A stretch of 64,000 bases of DNA. Source: Candidatus Bathyarchaeota archaeon. GTDB lineage: Archaea; Thermoproteota; Bathyarchaeia; Bathyarchaeales; UBA233. The position numbers were made by a program, and so were the translations under genes. Below are positions 25,048 to 34,957 of the stretch, piece after piece. Within the stretch, counting starts at the first letter, position 1, and the number at the start of each line of letters is the position of its first letter. The notes under the pieces are model-generated. The model worked only from the letters and a program-made list of their open reading frames with translations, made no database searches and was not told the DNA's origin. The stretch lies in the NCBI GenBank assembly GCA_025057795.1, contig JANXEP010000039.1:1-64000 (forward strand), in the 5' to 3' direction.

Positions 25048-26028
25048 CTATAAGCGTTCGCGTATAAGTTTACTGAGCTTACCTTGTATTCCTGTGGGAA
25101 TAAGCACCATGACAACAAGCAGCATGATGCCTGAGACTAGCGGATGTATGGCAGGGAAATAGAGAGAAATCAGTTGCAGTATTGAGCCGACAATTATTGA
25201 TCCTATTATTGCGCCCATAAGAGACCCTATTCCTCCCAGTAACGACATTAAAGCTGGGTACAGCGACCAGTTTGTGTTAAAGACAACGTTAGGTTCAACG
25301 TATCTCAAGTAGTATGCAAACAGGCATCCGCAAATTGCAGGTATAATTGCGCTTAATGAGAAAGCCAATACCTTATAGTATAGTGTTGATATTCCTATAC
25401 TTTCTGCTGCCGTTTCATCGTCACGCAAAGCCACAAAATTTATACCAATCTTAGACTTGGGCAACACTGCCGCGAGGAGAATTGTAATAATCATAACGCT
25501 CAGAGCCACATAATAATACACGCAAAAACCCACATCATAAGCTGTTTTAATTCTTATGCCCCACGCGCCCCCAGTAAATTCACCTCCATTAATGAATAAA
25601 AGCCTAAAAGCCTCACTCACGCCTAAAGTCCCCAACGTAAAGTAAAATCCGCGAAGCCTCCCCAGTAATGGAAAGCCCACCCCAACGGCTACAACCATGC
25701 TTATAACTGCGCTTAGTAAGAAAGCCCTAAAATCAAAAAACCCTAAATATCCGTCTCGGAAGCCGATAGCGGCGACATAGGCTCCTAAGCCGAAGAAAGC
25801 AGCATGGCCCAGTGAAAACTGTCCAGCTAATCCAGAAGATATGTTCCAGCTCACTGAGAGTGATACATATATAAATATGTAAAATATAAAGAAAGCAAAG
25901 TATAGTTTTTCAAGATCCGCAAAGATGGGGAAGATAACTAAAATTAACGCAGAAAGTAGCCCCAAAAGAATGACACTTTTAAACTTTCTGAAGTCTTCAC
26001 TAAAAAGCTCAAGTAAGGCTATTTTCAT
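25048..26028 (-). CDS. livM: Branched-chain amino-acid-type ABC transporter permease LivM
   Basis: 326 residues, about nine hydrophobic segments. LivM signature SWNISSGLAGQFSLGHAAFFGLGAY split as NISSGLAGQFSLGHAAFFG, and the EAA-like loop LRDDETAAESIGI. It overlaps LivH by four bases. Third gene of a LivK-LivH-LivM minus-strand unit; the ATPases LivG and LivF lie divergently at 28393-29818. The actual ligand may be amino acids, amides or small aromatics. Confidence 0.9.
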   Translation of the reverse strand: MKIALLELFSEDFRKFKSVILLGLLSALILVIFPIFADLEKLYFAFFIFYIFIYVSLSVSWNISSGLAGQFSLGHAAFFGLGAYVAAIGFRDGYLGFFDFRAFLLSAVISMVVAVGVGFPLLGRLRGFYFTLGTLGVSEAFRLLFINGGEFTGGAWGIRIKTAYDVGFCVYYYVALSVMIITILLAAVLPKSKIGINFVALRDDETAAESIGISTLYYKVLAFSLSAIIPAICGCLFAYYLRYVEPNVVFNTNWSLYPALMSLLGGIGSLMGAIIGSIIVGSILQLISLYFPAIHPLVSGIMLLVVMVLIPTGIQGKLSKLIRERL

Positions 26029-26888
26029 GATTTCTTCTCACCAAAAATTCCTGTTGGTTTTACTATCAGAATGATTATAATTAAGAGATATGAAACTACA
26101 TCCACCCAACCAAGTCCCAGCTGGAAACCTATCACACCCTCTATAATGCCTAAAATAGGACCGCTAACAAGCAGGCCTAACGTGCTTCCAATACCAGCCA
26201 AAATGAGCACAACAAAACCTTTAAATGTTAATGAGAGACCAACGCCGGGATCAAAGGCATAGTTAGTTCCATATGCCACTCCAGCTAAACATGCCAACAC
26301 CAGCCCCAGCGAAAAAGCGATACAATTTATCCACTTCACGTTAATTCCCATAAGTGAAGATGTTTCAGCATCTTCGCTTGTAGATCTGATGGCGATACCA
26401 ATCAATGTCTTTCTAAGCAGAAAATATAGCAGAAATGCTGCAAATATGCATATTACGGTTAACATAATTCGTGAGGATGCAATGCTTACGGGTCCAACGG
26501 GTATTAGGATATCTGAGAAGAACGAGTGAGCCGTCTTGGGTGTTGGATCCCAGAGAATCAACACCAAAGTTTGAATTGCTGTTAGTAGCCCAAAAGATGA
26601 CACCGTGGATGAATTGGGATCTCTAGTTTTTTGAAATATACCAAAGTACAAACCCATACCCATAATGAAAAACGCCGGCAGAAGCAACAACATCGAAATG
26701 TAAGGATCAAAACCTAAGCCTATCATAGAAAACGCAAAATAAGCTCCCAATATGCATATGATTCCATGGGCTAGGTTCACAATCTTCATAGTTCCAAATA
26801 TAAGGCTTAATCCTAAAGCGATTATGCTATAAACAAAGCCACGTAACATGCCGTACAGTAGAATCTGAGCGATTAAATTTAAATCCAA
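26025..26888 (-). CDS. livH: Branched-chain amino-acid-type ABC transporter permease LivH
   Basis: 287 residues, about eight hydrophobic segments. LivH-type motifs are LGLSLIFGTMKIVNLAHG near the N-terminus and GIAIRSTSEDAETSSLMGIN in the EAA loop, with IGSTLGLLVSGPILGIIEG late. Length is standard. It sits between LivK (upstream by 59 bases) and LivM. Confidence 0.9.
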   Translation of the reverse strand: MDLNLIAQILLYGMLRGFVYSIIALGLSLIFGTMKIVNLAHGIICILGAYFAFSMIGLGFDPYISMLLLLPAFFIMGMGLYFGIFQKTRDPNSSTVSSFGLLTAIQTLVLILWDPTPKTAHSFFSDILIPVGPVSIASSRIMLTVICIFAAFLLYFLLRKTLIGIAIRSTSEDAETSSLMGINVKWINCIAFSLGLVLACLAGVAYGTNYAFDPGVGLSLTFKGFVVLILAGIGSTLGLLVSGPILGIIEGVIGFQLGLGWVDVVSYLLIIIILIVKPTGIFGEKKS

Positions 26889-26947
26889 ATTTATTCTCTC
26901 ACTCTTTTAGACGATAGAAAAAGTGTGGGGTTATATTTCATTTCAGA

Positions 26948-28174
26948 TCAACCCCGTTGGCTCCATGGTGGGGCGGGATATACAAGTTGCTTGGGAGCTA
27001 TGTCGAAGGGGTAGATTAGGGAAAGTTCACCATTAAACCATTGAAGAGCTATTGGGCGAATGGCTGCAAAGCCATCCTCATCAAAAGTTAAAGGACCCAT
27101 CACAGTTGACCACGGTCCCTGTTTCTTTACAGTTTCCACCACTTTTTCCGCGTTTAGCGTACCGGCCTTTTCAATAGCTTGGAACAGTACCTGTGGAGCC
27201 GCATAATACAAGGGGCTGCCAACCGAGAATTTCCCAAAGCTCGCTCGAAAATCATCCCAAAGCTCTTTTGCTCCGGGATATGGGAAGGACCCGTGGAAGA
27301 ATCCATCGCTGACCACATAATCTGAATCTCTTCCGGCCGCCTTGAAGAATTCTATGGGCCAACCTCCCTTAATGGTGCATAGGTACTTCCAATTATATCC
27401 CATCTCTTTGGTTTGCTTTACAAATGCAGCTAAATCAACGGTGAAGCCGTGGAAGAACACATGTTCCGCGTTACTGGTTTTAAGTTTAGTTATGATTGGT
27501 GCAAATTCTGCAATTCCAGGCTGGTAGTAATCCTCAACGGGTATAGTAAAGCCGTATTCTTTTGCCAACTGCTTCAACGCGTCGCCAACGGCGCGACCAT
27601 CATAATTGTCTTCAAGTATAATGGCAAGAGTTTTAGGAGCGTTTACGTGAACCAACAGCTCGTACCATATTTTCATTATGTCACCTGGATTAACGAAAAT
27701 GTCTAATCCCAGTGGATGTTTCACCGTTTTAAAGTCAAAGCCCCAAGTGAAACTCTGTATGAACAGAACGTTGTACTTTTTGGCTTGTTCCATGGCGGCC
27801 GTGTTTATTTTAGTATCATGGCCGCCAATTATAAAGTCGACGCGATAATACTTAATAAGTTTCTCGGTGCATTCAGCAGCTGTAGCTGGTGAGCTTGCAT
27901 CATCAAGTAACGTTAGACGAACGGGCAAACGGCGACCATACTCCGCCACATATACTCCACCTTTCTCATTCACATCCTTTACAGCTTTCTGCAAAACCCA
28001 GACAATCTCAATACCATTTGCTGCATCTGCACCTGTAAACGATTGAAAAGATCCAATTTCAATGGTTTCTTTGACTGGTTTGCTCACGATGGTAGAATAA
28101 TAGTATGCCGAAGCCGCTATAACAATAACCACAATAGCAACCACGCCTAAAATTATTGAACGGCGCATTGCCAT
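26948..28174 (-). CDS. livK: Branched-chain-type ABC transporter substrate-binding protein LivK
   Basis: 408 residues. The N-terminal membrane anchor or signal segment (RSIILGVVAIVVIVIAASAYYY) is followed by a type I periplasmic-binding fold beginning IEIGSFQSFTGADAANG. Archaeal versions are commonly membrane-tethered by such a segment. It would capture the ligand outside the cell for LivHMGF. Ligand unknown. Confidence 0.9.
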   Translation of the reverse strand: MAMRRSIILGVVAIVVIVIAASAYYYSTIVSKPVKETIEIGSFQSFTGADAANGIEIVWVLQKAVKDVNEKGGVYVAEYGRRLPVRLTLLDDASSPATAAECTEKLIKYYRVDFIIGGHDTKINTAAMEQAKKYNVLFIQSFTWGFDFKTVKHPLGLDIFVNPGDIMKIWYELLVHVNAPKTLAIILEDNYDGRAVGDALKQLAKEYGFTIPVEDYYQPGIAEFAPIITKLKTSNAEHVFFHGFTVDLAAFVKQTKEMGYNWKYLCTIKGGWPIEFFKAAGRDSDYVVSDGFFHGSFPYPGAKELWDDFRASFGKFSVGSPLYYAAPQVLFQAIEKAGTLNAEKVVETVKKQGPWSTVMGPLTFDEDGFAAIRPIALQWFNGELSLIYPFDIAPKQLVYPAPPWSQRG

Positions 28175-28392
28175 CCCCGTGGTGGGATATACATTTTGGG
28201 GTAATAAAAGCTTTTCTTTTTTCTATAGCTAATCGGCGGTTGTCATAGTTTACCCCTTAACACCACTCTATCAAGCGAAATAACACAGACTTTGGTTACA
28301 TCCAAAACCTTAATCCAAAATATTTATAACAGAATAGAATTTCATATTAATGGAAATGGTTGTGAAGATATTTATTCAAGGGGGCCTTATTT
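28175..28392. promoter_or_regulatory. Divergent promoter region of the Liv transporter
   Basis: 218 bases between livK and livG. TATTTATAAC at 28320-28329 is a strong TATA-like element for livGF. On the minus strand CTTTTATTACC at about 28200-28210 is a candidate for livKHM. The layout would allow joint control of both halves of the transporter. Confidence 0.5.
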
Positions 28393-29121
28393 TTGGCTAA
28401 ACTTCTGGTTGGCGAGAAAATAACAGTTCAGTTTGGCGGGCTCGTGGCACTAAATGAAGTAGATTTTCACATCGAAAAGGGTGAAATAACAGGTCTTATA
28501 GGCCCGAACGGTGCAGGTAAAACAACTCTATTTAATGTTATTTCCGGCATAATACCACCAAAAAAGGGAAGAGTATTCTTTGACGGGAAAAATACAACTG
28601 GTTTAAAACCTCACAAAATATGCAAACTTGGTATTGCCAGAACATTTCAAATTGTAAGAGTGTTTCCCTCAATGACCGTTTTCGAAAATGTAAAGGCTGC
28701 AGCTTTAAATAGCCCCAAACAAATCAAAGAATCCATCTCTAACGATGTTAAAAAACTGTTGGATTTTATAGGATTAAGTGAAAAAACCTTCTCTCCAGTT
28801 AAAGATTTAACCCTAGTGGAGCAAAAGTTTGTGGAAGTGGCAAGGGCATTAGCTACCAAGCCTAAATTGCTATTGCTTGATGAGCCTTTGGCAGGACTTA
28901 ATCCGACAGAATCTATCCTGTATAGTGACAAAATACGAAAACTAAGGGATGAATTTGAAATTACTATTTTTTGGATTGAACATGATGTGAAGTCTATATC
29001 AAGTATCTGCGATAGAGTGATAGTTTTAGACCACGGAGAAAAAATATGCGAGGGAAAGTGCGAAGATGTCCTCAAAAGCGAGGCTGTTATAAAGGCTTAT
29101 TTAGGTGAAGAAATTGCTTAA
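28393..29121 (+). CDS. livG: ABC transporter ATPase LivG
   Basis: 242 residues. Walker [13 protein letters not shown] near residue 37, Walker [14 protein letters not shown] near 165, H-loop EHDVKSI. The signature motif is degenerate ([15 protein letters not shown] in place of LSGGQ...), which is common in LivG-like proteins. The start codon is TTG. It overlaps livF by 17 bases. Confidence 0.9.
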   Translation: MAKLLVGEKITVQFGGLVALNEVDFHIEKGEITGLIGPNGAGKTTLFNVISGIIPPKKGRVFFDGKNTTGLKPHKICKLGIARTFQIVRVFPSMTVFENVKAAALNSPKQIKESISNDVKKLLDFIGLSEKTFSPVKDLTLVEQKFVEVARALATKPKLLLLDEPLAGLNPTESILYSDKIRKLRDEFEITIFWIEHDVKSISSICDRVIVLDHGEKICEGKCEDVLKSEAVIKAYLGEEIA

Positions 29122-29818
29122 AGTTAAAAACCTGAGTGTTTCTTACGGTTCCATAAAAGTTCTGTGGGGTATATCCTTAAACGTTCAGGAAAAAGAAATT
29201 GTAAGTATTATAGGCGCCAACGGCGCTGGTAAAACTACAACTTTAAAAACAATCGCTGGTCTTCTTAAGCCCGCCAGCGGCGAAATAGAGTTTAACGGCT
29301 TCAAGATACATAACGAACCGCCCAATAAAAGGGTGGAAATGGGAATAGCTTATGCTCCAGAGGGCAGAAAAATTTTCACGACACTAAGCGTTATCGAAAA
29401 CTTGAAAATTGGCGCATACACCAAAAGAGCACGGGAGAAATTTTATGACACAATCGAGTGGATTTATCAACTTTTTCCAAGGTTAAAGGAGAGAGCTAAC
29501 CAAATTGCTGGATCCCTAAGCGGAGGGGAACAGCAGATGCTCGCCATCGGAAGGGCCCTTATGTCGAGGCCCAAACTACTAATGCTTGATGAACCAACAT
29601 TAGGCCTTGGGCCCCTCGTTGCAAAAACATTATTTAAAGTCATAGAGAACTTAAACAAGGAAGGAGTCACCATACTTCTGGTAGAACAAAACGTCCATTA
29701 TGGCTTAAAGGTTTCTCACAGGGCTTATGTCATGGAAAAAGGAAATATTGCAATGAGCGGAGCAAGTCAAGAACTCCTAAATAATCCCCTTATTAAAACA
29801 TCTTACCTCGGGATTTAA
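29105..29818 (+). CDS. livF: ABC transporter ATPase LivF
   Basis: 237 residues with GTG start. Walker A GANGAGKTTTLK, Q-loop region MGIAYAPEGRKIF, intact signature LSGGEQQMLAIGRALM, Walker B LLMLDEPTLGLGP. Standard LivF length. Translationally coupled to livG. Confidence 0.92.
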   Translation: MKKLLKVKNLSVSYGSIKVLWGISLNVQEKEIVSIIGANGAGKTTTLKTIAGLLKPASGEIEFNGFKIHNEPPNKRVEMGIAYAPEGRKIFTTLSVIENLKIGAYTKRAREKFYDTIEWIYQLFPRLKERANQIAGSLSGGEQQMLAIGRALMSRPKLLMLDEPTLGLGPLVAKTLFKVIENLNKEGVTILLVEQNVHYGLKVSHRAYVMEKGNIAMSGASQELLNNPLIKTSYLGI

Positions 29819-29962
29819 TGTATTATTTGTTTCTACAAGCGTTTAGGTAATGTGTCCGTACCGAAGGATTTTCTGCCATTAAATTGCTCCAAATAAAGGA
29901 TACAGGATAATGGATGATTATGGAATATGCAACAATTTTTTGTACTTTCTTAGGAAATGACG

Positions 29963-30712
29963 TTAATTTTGACCGTACTTCTTCAAGATTTCATTGAATA
30001 CTTTAAAGTGTTTTTCTTTACCTTCGTAGGATGGAAGGGACCATGGCATCTCCCTCAAGTTTCTTGTAATGACTGGTATCCAATCGTGAGGTATAGATAT
30101 CACTATATAACCTTCAGGGGGTTCCTTAACAACTTTAGAACCAAAAGTCATGCCGCTAACTACGTAATTCATTTTGCCAGTGATGTATGGATAAACAAAG
30201 AGCCAAGCGCATCCCAATACAAACGTGTGTTTTGAGACCCAAGGTTCACCTGTGGAGTAAGTCATGGCCCTTAAAATTACCTCTGCTTGACTGACGTTAG
30301 CTGTAACTATTATCAAGTCTGGATTGAACATTAACTTATCAATAGGAGAAAATATCACGTAGTTAACTGTGCCGGGCCTTAATATTGGAACGCGGTAATA
30401 GAGCCTTGCGTTTGCCCGTGGGTCTTGAAAAATTTTTAACTCCGATCCTATTAGGCCGCTTTCAGCAAAGGCTGGGAAGCCCTCCATCCCAAGAACCTTT
30501 TTTCCATAACAATCCTCGTTTTCTTTGTCGATGTAAAATGCTCTGTCTGCTTTTTGGGCTTCACTTATGAACTCGCAAAGGCGTGATTTCTTGTCTAATT
30601 TTTTGAAGTCTTCCGGCTTCAAGTATGAAAATTTCACACCAACAGGTTTCCTTTCTAAATTAAGTTTATCAAATATCTCCAGATCAAGCTCAGCATGCGT
30701 TTTCTTTTTCAT
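29963..30712 (-). CDS. DUF169 family protein
   Basis: About 249 residues of the DUF169 family, function unknown. Recognisable parts are LNLERKPVGVKF near the N-terminus, a Cys-containing CEFISEAQKA, and RARLYYRVPIL-type and ILRAMTYSTGEPW segments. The ATG at 30712 is preceded by GGGAGAG and is preferred over the TTG-side extension. It is divergent from the second AOR gene, and DUF169 genes often lie near anaerobic oxidoreductases, so a link to the AOR is possible but inferred. Confidence 0.8.
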   Translation of the reverse strand: MKKKTHAELDLEIFDKLNLERKPVGVKFSYLKPEDFKKLDKKSRLCEFISEAQKADRAFYIDKENEDCYGKKVLGMEGFPAFAESGLIGSELKIFQDPRANARLYYRVPILRPGTVNYVIFSPIDKLMFNPDLIIVTANVSQAEVILRAMTYSTGEPWVSKHTFVLGCAWLFVYPYITGKMNYVVSGMTFGSKVVKEPPEGYIVISIPHDWIPVITRNLREMPWSLPSYEGKEKHFKVFNEILKKYGQN

Positions 30713-30962
30713 CAAACTCTCCCTCCTACATTTAAACAACAGTTTCCTTGAATCTTCATTTAAGGTTTATCCGTTAATGGAAAAAGAACTTATCGGAGAC
30801 AATTCTTAACGTTGGCGCAAAATAATGAACGAAAAAGGCTCGCAACATCTAAAGACCTCTAGAATGTACCATGTTTATGGACAAAATGCCTATTCAGTTT
30901 AACAATTTCTCGAAACTCATATAAGGACATAAACTGCCATTTACATTTTGAGGTTGTGATTG

Positions 30963-32789
30963 ATGTACGGGTATGGAGGCAAAATTCTTCGGGTAAATCT
31001 TTCGAATAGAAAAGCGGTTGTGGAACTTTTAAAGGATAGCCTTATTAGACAATTTATAGGTGGAAGGGGTTTCGGCGTTAAAATATTATGGGATGAGCTT
31101 TCAGCGGGTGTTGACCCTCTGGGTCCAGAGAATAAGCTTGTGATATCTGTTGGACCGTTGACTGGCACGAAGGTTCAGTCGGCAAGTAGGTGGGTTGCCC
31201 AGTTTAAGTCTCCTTTAACGGGAATTTATTGCAGAAGTGTTGGCGGGGGCTATTTTGGGGCTGAGCTTAAGTTTGCAGGATACGACGCCATAATTGTTGA
31301 GGGGAAGTCAGAAAAACCCGTTTACGTGTGGGTAAACGATGATAACGTAGAGTTTAGGGACGCCTCTAGGGTTTGGGGGTTAAACACCCTTTCCACGCGG
31401 GAAGTTCTCCAAGAGGAGACGGACAGAAGGGCTAGGATGATAACGATAGGGCCTGCTGGGGAGAGGCTTGTGAAAATCTCCGCCATCGTAACGGACGATT
31501 CAAGGACAGCCGCGCGTGGAGGGAGTGGGGCAGTGATGGGCTCAAAAAACTTGAAGGCGATAGTGGTGAAAGGATCCGGGAGGCCCGCTGTTTATGATGA
31601 AAAAGCCCTAAATGAGGCGGTAAACGAGCAGATAAAGGCGTACCGTGAGTGGCCTTCCGCGCCGCCTGCAGACTTTAAGAGGCTTGGAACAAACACGGGC
31701 ACATACGTATGGTATGTTGTCGGCAATTTCCCAACATACAACTTTCAGCAGAAGGAGTGGGATGGTATAGAAAGGTTTAGACCTGAAATTCTGGAAACCT
31801 ACATAATTGGACATAAAGGGTGTTATGGATGTGCCATGCAATGCGGAAAAGTTTTCAGAATCACCGACGGGCCTTATGCGGGTATCGCCTGGGAGTTCCC
31901 TGAACTGGAGACGGAGTGGTCTTTGGGAGGAATCGTTGGAAGCAACAATATAGAGGCAATAACGTATGCCAATATGCTTTGCGACCTTTATGGTTTGGAC
32001 ACAATCTCCACTGGTGTGGCGATAGCTTTTGCCACAGAACTGTATGAAAAAGGCGTTATAGGTAAAACTGAATCAGACGGGTTGGAGCTTGGCTGGGGAA
32101 AATCCGAGCTTGTGGTGGAGCTTGTGAAGCGTATAGCCCTGCGGATGGGAAACCTTGGGAACCTTCTGGCTGAAGGGGTTAAAAGAGCCGCTGAGATTAT
32201 TGGAAGGGGGGCGGAAAAATATGCAATGCATGTTAAGGGGATGGAGATGCCGGCTTACGACCCGCGTGCAATGAAGGGACAGGGCTTGGGCCTTGCAACA
32301 GGCACTATTGGACCCAGTCACGCCATAAGCTGGAACAAGTTTGAAATTCTCGGGGTTCCCAAGAAAGTTGACCCCTTAACGGTTGATGGGAAAGCGGAAC
32401 TAACCAAATATGTCCAAGACGAGATGGCTGTATGCGAGACAGCCGTGTTCTGCAAACTCATTGTAAACCACGACGTTATAAACCCAACCTTCTACAGCAG
32501 AGTCTTGTACGCGGTTACGGGCATCGAAGCCTTCAAGGATCCGAAATACTTGTGGAAGGTTGGCGAAAGAATATGGAATCTTGAAAGACTCTTCGATGTT
32601 AGAGAGGGCATTGACGGCAAGCATGACACCCTTCCCGAAAGACTGCTGAAAGAGCCCCATCCAAGGGAGCCGGCGAAGGGCCAAATCATTGAGTTGGACA
32701 GACTCCTTAAGGATTACTATAGGGTTAGGGGATGGGACGAGCGGGGGGTTCCCACCAAGGGAAAAATTGCGGAATTAGAGTTATCATAG
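30963..32789 (+). CDS. Aldehyde:ferredoxin oxidoreductase (tungsten type), second copy
   Basis: 608 residues. Same architecture as the AOR at 2319-4184: GGRGFGVKILWDEL, SASRWVAQFKSPLTG, cluster ligands CYGCAMQC with a later Cys in VFCKLIVNHD. The two proteins are similar along their whole length, so they are paralogues, with the clearest differences around residues 205-290 and near the C-terminus. The ATG at 30963 is taken as start (TTG at 30960). No MoaD gene is next to this copy. The aldehyde substrate is unknown. Confidence 0.93.
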   Translation: MYGYGGKILRVNLSNRKAVVELLKDSLIRQFIGGRGFGVKILWDELSAGVDPLGPENKLVISVGPLTGTKVQSASRWVAQFKSPLTGIYCRSVGGGYFGAELKFAGYDAIIVEGKSEKPVYVWVNDDNVEFRDASRVWGLNTLSTREVLQEETDRRARMITIGPAGERLVKISAIVTDDSRTAARGGSGAVMGSKNLKAIVVKGSGRPAVYDEKALNEAVNEQIKAYREWPSAPPADFKRLGTNTGTYVWYVVGNFPTYNFQQKEWDGIERFRPEILETYIIGHKGCYGCAMQCGKVFRITDGPYAGIAWEFPELETEWSLGGIVGSNNIEAITYANMLCDLYGLDTISTGVAIAFATELYEKGVIGKTESDGLELGWGKSELVVELVKRIALRMGNLGNLLAEGVKRAAEIIGRGAEKYAMHVKGMEMPAYDPRAMKGQGLGLATGTIGPSHAISWNKFEILGVPKKVDPLTVDGKAELTKYVQDEMAVCETAVFCKLIVNHDVINPTFYSRVLYAVTGIEAFKDPKYLWKVGERIWNLERLFDVREGIDGKHDTLPERLLKEPHPREPAKGQIIELDRLLKDYYRVRGWDERGVPTKGKIAELELS

Positions 32790-32862
32790 CACATTTCTTT
32801 GCTTGTGCGAGCTGCTAAATTAGTTTGGGGCCTACTTCAGAATACCTGTTTGAAAACCAGAG

Positions 32863-33510
32863 TTACGCGTTGCTCTCTACGAATGGGGGACTTTTCTTAG
32901 AACTTGCAATTAATACGCGGTAACCGCTTTTTCTTGCCAAAACGGCGCAGTTTCCAAAGGCTTCTTCAAAAATGAGCTTAAGCCTTTTCCCTCCAATTTT
33001 CGACCTTACAACCATCTGGAACGTGGCTTTTTCCGTCATGTATTTTGGAGCTTCGGTTATTAGGGCTTTTACCGTTGTCAGCCCAGCGCTCACAGGAGGA
33101 TTTGAGAGAATGCAGTGGAAAACCATGCCCTCAACAGGCTTGTATAGGGGGCCGCGCCTCACCTCTGCATTGCGCACCCCGTTGATTTTTATGTTCTGTT
33201 TCGCAAGCCTGACAGCGCGCTCGTTTACGTCCACCATAACCACGTGAAGGTTTGGGTTAAAGACTGCAGCCGCGATTCCAATGGCTCCGTAGCCGCATCC
33301 AACATCCAAGACCAAGCCTTTTTCAGGCAAAACCATGGACTCTATTAGAAGCCTTGTGCCTAGGTCTATGCGCTTTTTGGAGAAGACGCTTGAGGCTGTT
33401 ATAAATTTGAAGGGCTTTCCGCAGAGGTAAGTACTGATAATCCCAAATCTCGGCCGTGAACTCGGCTGCGAAACGAAGTAGTGCTCCGATTTTGAGGGTT
33501 TCTTCGACAT
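32863..33510 (-). CDS. RsmC-like class I SAM methyltransferase
   Basis: About 215 residues from the ATG at 33510, which overlaps the cbf5 TAA stop (TAATG). N-terminal EHYFVSQPSSRPRFG is the MJ0882/RsmC-like signature. SAM site VLDVGCGYGAIGIAAA; catalytic motif SNPPVSAG (NPPx) near 150. The family methylates RNA bases, for example guanine N2 of rRNA. Location downstream of eL14 and cbf5 suggests a ribosome- or tRNA-linked role, with target unknown. Confidence 0.85.
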   Translation of the reverse strand: MSKKPSKSEHYFVSQPSSRPRFGIISTYLCGKPFKFITASSVFSKKRIDLGTRLLIESMVLPEKGLVLDVGCGYGAIGIAAAVFNPNLHVVMVDVNERAVRLAKQNIKINGVRNAEVRRGPLYKPVEGMVFHCILSNPPVSAGLTTVKALITEAPKYMTEKATFQMVVRSKIGGKRLKLIFEEAFGNCAVLARKSGYRVLIASSKKSPPFVESNA

Positions 33511-34535
33511 TACACTTCGCCGCTTTTCCAACATTTTGGGTATGTTCCCCTAGGCATTAAAACCCTTTTAACTTTGGCAACCACACCGCGATCCATTTTG
33601 AGAATCTCCTCTGTTGAGGCTTCAGCTGTTGCTAAGGCAACGGCCTCGCCCTTCAAAGTGAAAATAGCCACCAAGGAACCCTTGTCCACTCCAGTTTCAA
33701 GGGAAAGCACTCCGGGAGCGCTTAAGTTTGCGCCGTGGCAAACAGCGTCAACGGCGGAATCTCTTACGTAGATTTTTGGAACAAGATCCAAACCCCTCTC
33801 CATTGGCTTAATAAAACTCCTTAAAATTACGTCTTTGTTTTCCCTTTTCCACTCCATGAACCAGTAGGCGACATCATGCAGCGTCACAATACCCTCACCC
33901 TCAACAAAGGGGCCTGCCCTCGTCCTGCGTAGCTCCTGCATGTGCGCCCCGCACCCCAAAACCTCGCCGATGTGGTGACAAAGCATGCGTATGTATGTGC
34001 CTCCTTCACATCCCACCTTGAAGAGAACGTTACGCCCTTCCATCTCAAGAAAATCTATATAGTAGATTCTTCTTGTCCTCAGCTGCCGCTTAACAGAAGC
34101 CCTCAAGGGAGGCCTCTGGTAAATGACATCCTCAAACTCTTTTAAAACGGCTTCAACCCTCTCTTTTTTGGCTTCGCCGTGGAGCTTCATAACACAAACA
34201 TACTCTTTACCGCTTAAAAGAAGCGCTTGAACAATTTTCCTAGATTCCTCTAGGGTTATCGGAAGAACACCGGTCACTTTGGGATTTCTCCGGCCTGTTT
34301 AAGCCCCTAAAGTCCCGCCGTGACCGACGTTCTGAACACCCAATATTCTTTTAACCCACGCGGCTACTTCATGGCTTGTCGGGCCGGGAGGCTTGTCAAG
34401 GTTTATTATGCCAAATTTTATGTATTGTTCAGCGGAGCGCTCTTCCGGCTTGCAGCCGTAACGGGGATCTGTTTCATCTTCAGCTTTAATCACCAGTTCG
34501 CGTTTAACCTCCCATGGGGCAACACTTCTAGGCAT
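33510..34535 (-). CDS. cbf5: RNA pseudouridine synthase Cbf5 (dyskerin), interrupted by a 21-nt intron
   Basis: Coded by two exons, 34535-34307 and 34285-33510, giving 334 residues after splicing. Cbf5 is the catalytic subunit of H/ACA RNPs and also modifies tRNA. Exon 1 ends GHGGTL plus G; exon 2 starts AT-CCC. The join restores GGTLDPKVTGVLP with the catalytic Asp. Unspliced, a TAA in the intron truncates the protein at 78 residues. Exon 2 contains the TruB motifs and a C-terminal PUA domain (IYVRDSAVDAVCHGANLSAPGV). It lies between eL14 and a methyltransferase, the usual archaeal neighbourhood. Confidence 0.93.
34286..34306 (-). other. BHB intron in cbf5 (21 nt)
   Basis: The intron folds into a textbook bulge-helix-bulge on the minus strand. 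Outer helix GGGA (34316-34313) with TCCC (34284-34281), backed by GGTCAC/GTGACC. Central helix CTTT (34312-34309) with GGAG (34291-34288), two G-U pairs. Inner helix GGCT/GGCC with loop TAAACA. Bulges are AG^G and AA^A, cut as the archaeal splicing endonuclease does. It contains TAA in frame. Introns in cbf5 spliced by the tRNA endonuclease are established in Crenarchaeota. Confidence 0.9.
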
Positions 34536-34588
34536 TTTGTGTAGAGCACCTCAGTAATTAAGAAGGCTTATAAGTTAAATAACGGTTG

Positions 34589-34885
34589 TTAGGCTTGGGC
34601 TGGAGCCAAAACGGGTTTAACAGGCTTAGCCATCGCTTCCAACAAGCCTTTCTTCTTCAAAGCTTCAGTGATTTCCTCGTCTGAGGCTCCCCTTTTGATT
34701 TCGATTTTCTCGGCTAAGGGCTCTAGGTGGTTAATGTTTGCTCTTCGCCTCTTAATGCCGGTCACGTTTTTCGGCCCAGTTATCAACACAAAATTTTTGT
34801 CGATGACGTCAACTATTACACATTTTCTTCCAGCTTCCCGGCCGCGAATCTTAACGCAGATTCTTCCGACTTCTATTGCTGGCAA
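34589..34885 (-). CDS. rpl14e: Large ribosomal subunit protein eL14
   Basis: 98 residues with the eL14 KOW-type start [22 protein letters not shown] split across the first 30 residues, and [14 protein letters not shown]-terminal extension of about 40 residues is rich in Lys, Pro and Ala. eL14 followed by cbf5 is a conserved archaeal gene order, and both are on the minus strand here with a 53-base gap. Confidence 0.92.
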   Translation of the reverse strand: MPAIEVGRICVKIRGREAGRKCVIVDVIDKNFVLITGPKNVTGIKRRRANINHLEPLAEKIEIKRGASDEEITEALKKKGLLEAMAKPVKPVLAPAQA

Positions 34886-34957
34886 GGCCAGTCACCCTAA
34901 ACGACATTTAGAGCTCTGGTATATATCCTTAACCTAACACTCCACGCCCAAAACATG

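Noticed and set aside
33510..34535. cbf5 as a broken pseudogene
   Set aside because: Insertion is a multiple of three, folds as a canonical BHB and its removal restores the catalytic motif.
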